This document shows, piece after piece, positions 8,173-11,956 of a DNA stretch of 11,956 nt. The stretch covers positions 1-11,956 of the forward strand of contig JBFGWM010000065.1 in the NCBI GenBank assembly GCA_041588495.1, given 5' to 3'. The stretch is from JBFGWM01 sp041588495 (GTDB lineage Bacteria; Pseudomonadota; Gammaproteobacteria; Pseudomonadales; JBFGWM01). The position numbers and the translations under genes were made by a program. The first letter of the stretch is position 1, and each line of letters opens with the position of its first letter. The notes below the pieces were generated by a model. It did not search any database. It was not told the origin of the DNA and was given only the letters and a program-made list of their open reading frames with translations.

Positions 8173-9264
8173 GTGTTGCAACTCCTGTACCCCGCCCTGC
8201 GCCCGCTGCTGTTCCGCATGGATCCGGAACGCGCCCACGAGATCACCCTCGCCACGCTGCGGTGGCTGCATGCGCGCCGCATGCTTGGATTGCTCGCCCC
8301 GCGGGCGCCGTCGGTGCCGGTACGGGTGATGGGCATCAATTTCCCGAACCCGGTCGGCCTCGCCGCCGGACTCGACAAGAACGGCACCTGCATCGACGCC
8401 CTGGGCCGCCTGGGGTTCGGTTTTCTCGAGGTGGGTACGGTGACGCCGCGCCCGCAGCCCGGGAACCCGGCGCCGCGCATGTTCCGCATCCCGGAACGGG
8501 AGGCGCTGATCAACCGCATGGGTTTCAACAACCGGGGCGTCGATGCGCTGGTGGCCGAGGTGCGGGCCGCGGATTACCAGGGGGTGCTCGGCATCAACAT
8601 CGGCCGCAACAAGGACACCCGCGACGAGGACGCCCTGCAGGATTACCTCGACTGCATGCGCAAGGTCTACCCGGTGGCCAGCTACATCACCGTCAACGTC
8701 TCCTCGCCCAACACGCCGGGCCTGCGCGACCTGCAGGCGCGGGATGCGCTCAAGGACCTTGCCGGACGCCTGCGCGCCGAGCAGATCGGCCTGGAGGGCG
8801 TCTCCGGCCGTCACGTGCCGCTGGTGCTCAAGATCGCGCCGGACCTCGACGAGGCCGGAGTCTCCGACGTGGCCGGCATCGCGCTGGATACCGGGATCGG
8901 CGGCATCATCGCCACCAACACCACGGTCAGCCGCGAGGCGGTGGCCGGACTGCCCCACGCGGAGGAGGGCGGTGGACTCAGTGGTGCGCCGCTACGCGCG
9001 CGTTCCACCGAGGTGGTGCGACAACTCGCCGCGGAACTGTCGGGGCGGATTCCGGTGATTGCGTCCGGCGGGGTGATGAGCGCGGAGGCGGCCACCGAGA
9101 AGCTGGCCGCCGGCGCCAGCCTGGTCCAGGTGTACACCGGCCTGGTGTACCGGGGCCCCGCACTCGTCCGGGAGATTCTCGACGGCGTGCTCGACCTGCC
9201 GGTCCTGGCCGCCCGTGAAAAAGAAAACAGCCCGCAGGAGCGGGCTGTCGAGGTCTTGCGTTAG
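8173..9264 (+). CDS. pyrD: Dihydroorotate dehydrogenase (quinone), class 2
   Basis: Flavoenzyme of the inner membrane's cytoplasmic face that oxidises dihydroorotate to orotate and passes electrons to quinone, the fourth step of pyrimidine synthesis. The N-terminal helical segment (about 1-40, including MDPERAHE) is the class 2 membrane and quinone-tunnel domain. FMN and substrate elements follow: NPVGLAAGLDKNG (59-71), EVGTVTPRPQPGNP (86-99), NRMGFNN (114-120), NVSSPNTPGLR with the catalytic Ser near 177-178, KIAPDL (220-225), ATNTT (247-251) and ASGGV (297-301). The start is GTG at 8173 with TAAGG about ten bases upstream; no ATG offers a better fit to the family N-terminus. At 363 residues it is about 25 longer than E. 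coli PyrD. The extra C-terminal residues after about 346 are encoded by DNA that also forms a minus-strand terminator. Confidence 0.97.
   Translation: MLQLLYPALRPLLFRMDPERAHEITLATLRWLHARRMLGLLAPRAPSVPVRVMGINFPNPVGLAAGLDKNGTCIDALGRLGFGFLEVGTVTPRPQPGNPAPRMFRIPEREALINRMGFNNRGVDALVAEVRAADYQGVLGINIGRNKDTRDEDALQDYLDCMRKVYPVASYITVNVSSPNTPGLRDLQARDALKDLAGRLRAEQIGLEGVSGRHVPLVLKIAPDLDEAGVSDVAGIALDTGIGGIIATNTTVSREAVAGLPHAEEGGGLSGAPLRARSTEVVRQLAAELSGRIPVIASGGVMSAEAATEKLAAGASLVQVYTGLVYRGPALVREILDGVLDLPVLAAREKENSPQERAVEVLR
9218..9248 (-). terminator. Intrinsic terminator for leftward transcription, inside the 3' end of pyrD
   Basis: ACAGCCCGC (9227-9235), loop AGGA, then GCGGGCTGT (9240-9248) forms a perfect 9-bp stem. 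Read on the minus strand it is followed by a T-rich tract (complement of the A-rich run at 9218-9227, broken by one G). On the plus strand no T-tract follows, so it should act on transcripts coming from the right, such as rmf. It lies wholly within pyrD coding sequence. Confidence 0.75.
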
Positions 9265-9562
9265 GGATTGCTGCTACCGCACGTACGTAGTCTTGTCGCG
9301 AGTATTCGCCTCTTTCATTCAACCTACCTGGTGGCCGGCAGCAGCAAATTCTGTGACAAACCTGGCGCGGACGGCGATCCGGCTGCTGCGTACGTTGCTC
9401 CTATCGGGAGCTTTCGGTGTCCGGCTGTTCTCCAGCCCCGCAGTCACCTGTCGTTGATTCCACCGTGCCAGTCGTACAATCGTCTTCTCTTCAAACCTCG
9501 CTGGTTTTGGTTTTCAGGTTGAAGCGGTTCGCTTCACAAGAGACCTGATCGAGTGGGGGTGG
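9265..9562. other. Non-coding stretch between pyrD and rmf (probable long rmf 3' region)
   Basis: Nearly 300 bp with no gene I can support on either strand. Short open frames on the plus strand lack family-like character and ribosome binding sites. It lies downstream of rmf on the minus strand and before the minus-strand terminator at 9218-9248, so it is probably transcribed as the rmf 3' untranslated region or as a separate small RNA. Visible structure includes the nested hairpin at 9514-9548 and an ACGTACGT palindrome at 9281-9288, echoed by CGTACG at 9389-9394. Confidence 0.5.
9514..9548 (-). repeat. Nested inverted repeat downstream of rmf
   Basis: TCAGGT (9514-9519) pairs with ACCTGA (9543-9548). 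Inside it GAAGCG (9521-9526) pairs with CGCTTC (9530-9535) around a 3-nt loop, leaving a 7-nt asymmetric bulge. It begins about 15 nt past the rmf stop codon. No T-tract follows on the minus strand, so it is not a terminator; it may protect the 3' end of the message or be part of a small RNA. Confidence 0.5.
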
Positions 9563-9766
9563 TCAATGCATCTGCATCTTGTGCAGTCCGGAAACCCCCG
9601 TGTACCCGTTCCACTGGTCGGTGCGACCCTCGTGCCATCCGGTCATCCACCGGTCACGGATCTCGCCGTGGTCGAAGGGGCAGATTTCCCTGGACCTGCC
9701 ATCAAGTCCAGCCTGGTAACCCCGGGTATACGCTCTTTCAGTCCTGTCTCTTTTCTGTCTTCTCAT
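9563..9766 (-). CDS. rmf: Ribosome modulation factor
   Basis: A small basic protein that in Gammaproteobacteria binds the 30S subunit in stationary phase and drives pairing of 70S ribosomes into inactive 100S dimers. The 67-residue product opens with MRRQKRDR, and TERAYTRGYQAGLDGRSREICPF (9-31, in two parts of the same helix-turn region) closely follows the E. coli RMF pattern KRQKRDRLERA / RGYQAG / GRSKEMCP. RDRWMTGWHEGR (37-48) matches the family's QWLGGWREA segment. E. coli RMF is 55 residues; here about a dozen extra residues (from QWNGY onward) extend the C-terminus. The start at 9766 is fixed by this similarity; AAAGGGG lies about ten bases upstream. A longer in-frame reading from 9925 adds a non-conserved stretch and is rejected. 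It is a single-gene transcript, with a candidate promoter about 165 bp upstream. Confidence 0.93.
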   Translation of the reverse strand: MRRQKRDRTERAYTRGYQAGLDGRSREICPFDHGEIRDRWMTGWHEGRTDQWNGYTGVSGLHKMQMH

Positions 9767-9931
9767 ATACTGGATACCCCTTTGCGTTTCTTCGCTGCGG
9801 TAATCACGGTCCTGCCGGGTGCGGCATGAAGACGGAATCGCGGATTGCGGCCTCCTTGGGTTCTGGCTTGCTGGATATGGGTTGAGTGTCGTTCCGGTCG
9901 CGCTGTTCCTCTTCGTTCGCACCACTCTCTC

Positions 9932-9961
9932 ATTAAAGGGCAGGGTTCCCGGTTTTGTCGA
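9932..9961 (-). promoter_or_regulatory. Candidate sigma-70 promoter of rmf
   Basis: On the minus strand, TCGACA (complement of 9956-9961; five of six to TTGACA) is separated by 18 bp from TTTAAT (complement of 9932-9937; five of six to TATAAT). A start near 9925 would give a leader of about 160 nt. Spacing and position are plausible, but the A+T-rich setting raises the chance of a coincidental match. Confidence 0.4.
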
Positions 9962-9990
9962 TGATCAAAAATCTATATGGCATGCCGCTT

Positions 9991-10011
9991 TTTATTGGCT
10001 TTTGTAATAAA
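9991..10011. repeat. A+T-rich inverted repeat, possible operator
   Basis: TTTATT (9991-9996) and AATAAA (10006-10011) flank a 9-nt spacer. It lies about 30 bp upstream of the candidate rmf -35 box, where an activator or nucleoid protein could bind. There is no match to an operator I know. Confidence 0.3.
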
Positions 10012-10208
10012 CCGTAAGTCTCTGAAATTGCGTCATAAAATTGGTGGAGGATCAGGCCGCCGCCGGCGCCGCGTCAGCGCGAGTGCGCGGGGGAGGCCCG
10101 GGATGGAGCGGGGTCGGGACAAAATGCAGTATCCTGACAGGTAACCGCAACATTTTCCGGCTTTACGCCGCCGGGCCATGTTGACTAGATTGTCAGTATC
10201 GTAAGCGA

Positions 10209-10220
10209 CCGGAATTCCGG
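10209..10220. repeat. Perfect 12-bp palindrome CCGGAATTCCGG
   Basis: An uninterrupted palindrome about 45 bp upstream of the DUF6316 start. It could be a protein-binding site or a leader hairpin; a single short palindrome may also be chance. Confidence 0.3.
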
Positions 10221-10265
10221 CACATTTCGGCATTTCGGGGAAGTGCCGCCAGCAGGGGACGGGGA

Positions 10266-10484
10266 ATGTTGCAAAAGCATCGTGAGGGAGACCAGGGGGG
10301 ACGGATTCCGTTCCGCTCGGGCCGCATGTACTACGTGAACGACGAGTGGTATTTCACCACGCGCGAGGGAGAGGATCGCGGTCCGTACCCGAGCCGCGAC
10401 GAGGCCGAGGCGGCGCTGGCGCAGTTCGTTCGCAGCCTGCAGGCGGAACAGGACGGGGCCGGAGAGGACGACGCGCAGGATTAG
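10266..10484 (+). CDS. DUF6316 family small protein
   Basis: A 72-residue acidic protein that I recognise as DUF6316, a small family of unknown function. The conserved core is at about 14-45: RIPFRSGRMYYVNDEWYFTT, then REGEDRGPYPS with the aromatic and Gly-Pro pattern, followed by a short helix DEAEAALAQFVRSL (about 46-59). The last dozen residues are Asp/Glu-rich and probably disordered. No signal or membrane segment is present. ATG at 10266 is preceded by AGGGGA at six-base spacing, a good ribosome binding site. It is a single-gene unit ended by the hairpin at 10535-10570. The tryptophan-tyrosine core with GPY resembles small domains that bind peptides or other ligands, but this is only a resemblance. 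Confidence 0.82.
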   Translation: MLQKHREGDQGGRIPFRSGRMYYVNDEWYFTTREGEDRGPYPSRDEAEAALAQFVRSLQAEQDGAGEDDAQD

Positions 10485-10531
10485 GCCCTGGTTGATCCCG
10501 GGCGGTTCAGCCGCGACATCCGGGGCAGAAT

Positions 10532-10573
10532 AAAAAAACGGCCCGCGGAGTTTCCTCCGCGGGCCGTTTTCGT
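10532..10573. terminator. Strong bidirectional intrinsic terminator
   Basis: A 16-bp perfect stem, AAAACGGCCCGCGGAG (10535-10550) with its complement at 10555-10570, closes on the 4-nt loop TTTC. The plus strand ends in TTTTCGTT and the minus strand in seven Ts (complement of 10532-10538), so it can terminate both converging genes: DUF6316, 50 bp to the left, and the repeat protein gene, whose stop is about 22 bp to the right. Confidence 0.93.
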
Positions 10574-10592
10574 TCTCGGCGGCTGGCCTGGA

Positions 10593-11699
10593 TCAGGCAG
10601 CTTCAGAGGTCTTGGCGGAGCGGGCGACGGCCTTGTTCAGGCTGCGCACTTCTTCCGTCAGCAGCGAGAGCTGCTCCACGACCTTGCCGATGACCTCTTC
10701 GAGGTCGCCGCGGGACAGCTGCGGCGCCAGGGCTTCGAGGTCAGCCTTCTTGGCCAGCTTGCTGATGTCCTTCTTGCGGACGACTTCAGCGAGGTCGCCG
10801 ACGATGCCTTCGAGGTCATCGCGGGTGGCGACGCCGGTTGCCTTGGCCAGGCGGTCCAGGGCGTCGAGGGTCGCTTCGCGGGCCTTGGCCAGGTTTTCCC
10901 CGGCGGCACCCTTGACGCTTTCCACGTTGATCCCTTCAACAGCCTTGCGCAGGTCGGCGGCGCGGCCTTCGAGGGCTTCGCGAACCGCTTTCTGACGCTC
11001 GCCGGCCTCACCCTTGAGGGCGCCCAGCTTTTCGGTCGCGGTGGACTTCAGGCTGGCAGCGTCCAGGCCTTCGACGGCCTCGCGCAGGCTGGCGATGCGG
11101 GCTTCGACCGCTTCGCGGGCAGCTTTGCCCTTCTCGGTGGCAGTGGCCTTGAGGGCCTCAACCTTTTCGCCGGCCTCGCCCTTGATCGAGTCGACGTTCA
11201 GACCTTCGACACGACCCTTGACCTGGTCGACGCGGCCCTTCACGGCGCCCTTGACCGATTCCTGGCGTTCCTGAGCGGCTTCGCGCAGGGCGGCCAGCTT
11301 TTCCTCGGCCTTGGTGCGCAGGCTGCCGGCGTCCAGCTTGGCAATGCTGTCCTGGAGCTTCTTGACCTGCTCCTCGACGTTGGAACGCAGTTCCTGCTGG
11401 CGGCTGGTCGCGGTTTCCTTGAGGCCGGAGATCTTCTCCTCGGCCGTGGCGCGCAGCTTGGCTGCGTCCAGGGAACCGACCGTTTCCTGCAGCTTGCTGA
11501 ACCGGCCTTCGATGGTCGAACGCAGTTCCTGCTGGCGGCTGGTCGCGGTTTCCTTCAGCCCGGAAATTTTCTCGCCGGCGGTTTCGCGCAGGCGGCTCTC
11601 GAGGTCACGCCCCGATTCCACCAGCTTGCCGAGCTTTTCCTTGCCCGTTTCGATGAGTTGACGCGGGTCGATTTGCGTCGTCTGGGTAGCTTCCGTCAT
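10593..11699 (-). CDS. Helical 45-residue-repeat protein (phasin/LEA-like composition), family not recognised
   Basis: A 368-residue, Lys/Glu/Ala/Arg-rich protein with no Cys, Trp, Tyr or His and a single Phe. Residues 32-256 are five tandem 45-residue repeats, with a partial sixth to about 272. The unit consensus is roughly L-D-A-x-S-L-K-x-x-A-x-E-K followed by a helix and ending in R-x-A-V-E-G. The pattern predicts long amphipathic alpha-helix throughout. The C-terminal part differs: a segment ATGVATRDDLEGIVGDLAEVV (about 287-307, in two helices) and a final coiled-coil-like helix LSLLTEEVRSLNKAV (about 344-358). That end resembles the oligomerisation tails of phasin-type granule proteins; the repeats resemble LEA or apolipoprotein-like helices. 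No signal peptide or membrane segment, so probably cytosolic. Start: ATG at 11699 with AAGGAG nine bases upstream; a longer frame to 11804 lacks a ribosome site. It is a single-gene unit with its own candidate promoter and a strong terminator. Candidate roles are granule or membrane surface coating, or desiccation/osmotic protection; none is shown. Confidence 0.9.
   Translation of the reverse strand: MTEATQTTQIDPRQLIETGKEKLGKLVESGRDLESRLRETAGEKISGLKETATSRQQELRSTIEGRFSKLQETVGSLDAAKLRATAEEKISGLKETATSRQQELRSNVEEQVKKLQDSIAKLDAGSLRTKAEEKLAALREAAQERQESVKGAVKGRVDQVKGRVEGLNVDSIKGEAGEKVEALKATATEKGKAAREAVEARIASLREAVEGLDAASLKSTATEKLGALKGEAGERQKAVREALEGRAADLRKAVEGINVESVKGAAGENLAKAREATLDALDRLAKATGVATRDDLEGIVGDLAEVVRKKDISKLAKKADLEALAPQLSRGDLEEVIGKVVEQLSLLTEEVRSLNKAVARSAKTSEAA
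10932..11606 (-). repeat. Five tandem 135-bp coding repeats
   Basis: The five units are 11472-11606, 11337-11471, 11202-11336, 11067-11201 and 10932-11066, each encoding 45 residues. The first two (N-terminal) units share an identical 38-bp run at 11383-11420 and 11518-11555, exactly 135 bp apart, which fixes the period. The other units are more diverged at DNA level but keep the protein pattern. A sixth, partial copy continues to about 10884. Confidence 0.88.
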
Positions 11700-11811
11700 G
11701 TGATGTATCTCCTTCAGTGAACGATAAACATGATCGCCTTGGTGTGTTTCGTTCTGCCCGGACCCACCGCGCAGAATCCCCAAATGCGAGCGCATCGTAA
11801 CCAAGAAAATT

Positions 11812-11841
11812 AGAATAAGAAACCTAAAAACGGCCTTTCAA
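11812..11841 (-). promoter_or_regulatory. Candidate promoter of the repeat-protein gene
   Basis: On the minus strand TTGAAA (complement of 11836-11841; five of six to TTGACA) and TATTCT (complement of 11812-11817; four of six) are 18 bp apart in a clearly A+T-rich stretch. A start near 11805 gives a leader of about 105 nt before the ATG at 11699. Confidence 0.4.
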
Positions 11842-11956
11842 AGCAAAATAAGCTACAGATTTTTCACTGTTTTCCCGTGCGTGTCCGGTTTCGTCCCGGG
11901 CCCGCCGGGAAACGGTCCCGGGGCGCCAGCGGTGACGCGATTCAACGCTTTGCGGC
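11842..11956. other. Right-edge region, no gene seen
   Basis: An A+T-rich part (to about 11875) lies upstream of the repeat-protein promoter and could act as an UP element or regulator site. Beyond it the DNA turns G+C-rich, with a small hairpin TCCCGG / CCGGGA at 11894-11910. No coding frame is supportable before the window ends. Confidence 0.4.

Larger units (their letters stand above)
9767..10265. other. Intergenic region between divergent rmf and DUF6316 genes
   Basis: About 500 bp without a gene I can support. The part nearest rmf (to about 9925) would be its leader. The middle, about 9930-10045, is markedly A+T-richer than the rest of the window and holds the candidate rmf promoter, the inverted repeat at 9991-10011, and a TAAAAT hexamer at 10036-10041 that could be a plus-strand -10 box without a clear -35. 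The right part is G+C-rich with a CCGGAATTCCGG palindrome. A 62-codon plus-strand frame at 9819-10007 shows no family likeness and lies antisense to the rmf leader. Confidence 0.5.

Noticed and set aside
8062..8958. N-terminal extension of the SGNH esterase frame into pyrD
   Set aside because: The extension overlaps pyrD antisense, and the ATG at 8061 gives a proper signal peptide and ribosome site.
9216..9264. Plus-strand terminator for pyrD at the same hairpin
   Set aside because: No T-tract follows on the plus strand and the stop codon lies beyond the hairpin, so it should not end the pyrD message efficiently.
9268..9522. An 84-codon plus-strand frame just after pyrD
   Set aside because: No ribosome site, no family resemblance, and it lies over the presumed rmf 3' region with hairpins on the other strand.
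9767..9925. A 53-residue N-terminal extension of RMF
   Set aside because: The similarity to RMF begins exactly at MRRQKRD (9766), with a ribosome site before it; the upstream part is non-conserved.
1..11956. CRISPR arrays, tRNA/rRNA genes, transposases, toxin-antitoxin or defence islands
   Set aside because: Searched by eye on both strands; the only tandem repeats are the coding 135-bp units, and no mobile-element or defence motifs were seen.

Overview
The window looks like ordinary chromosomal DNA from a high-GC gammaproteobacterium. Three things point that way: a ribosome modulation factor gene (rmf), two small families that I know mainly from Gammaproteobacteria (DUF2835 and DUF6316), and the roughly 180-kDa class of NAD-dependent glutamate dehydrogenase. 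A purple-sulfur or halophilic lineage such as Ectothiorhodospiraceae/Chromatiales is possible, but I cannot settle the genus by reading. No insertion sequence, tRNA, rRNA, CRISPR array or phage gene is visible.

Layout. Bases 1-438 (minus) hold the N-terminal 146 codons of a MoxR-family AAA+ ATPase that runs off the left edge. It is divergent, across about 235 bp, from a 1679-codon glutamate dehydrogenase (674-5713, plus). A 72-residue DUF2835 protein follows 27 bp later, probably in the same transcript. Converging on it from the right is a two-gene minus-strand unit (8061 to 5978): a lipoprotein-type SGNH esterase/thioesterase, then a 473-residue high-molecular-weight FabG (FabG4 type). Divergent from that unit is pyrD (8173-9264, plus), which has a consensus -10 box. 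A minus-strand intrinsic terminator is embedded in the last codons of pyrD.

From 9265 to 10265 the DNA is mostly non-coding and locally A+T-richer. It carries rmf (9763-region start, minus; 9766 to 9563), a candidate rmf promoter near 9932-9961, and a roughly 300-nt stretch between rmf and the terminator inside pyrD with a nested hairpin. A DUF6316 gene follows (10266-10484, plus). A strong bidirectional terminator (about 10532-10573) separates it from a minus-strand gene (11699 to 10593) for a 368-residue, highly charged helical protein made largely of five 45-residue tandem repeats.

How the genes relate. Most are housekeeping or stress-physiology genes: glutamate catabolism, pyrimidine synthesis, ribosome hibernation and acyl-chain metabolism. 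I found no clear new multi-gene system. The features most worth a second look are the 135-bp-repeat gene (phasin- or LEA-like in composition, family unknown to me), the 61-residue lysine-rich H1-like tail on the glutamate dehydrogenase, and the long structured region downstream of an rmf whose product is longer than usual.
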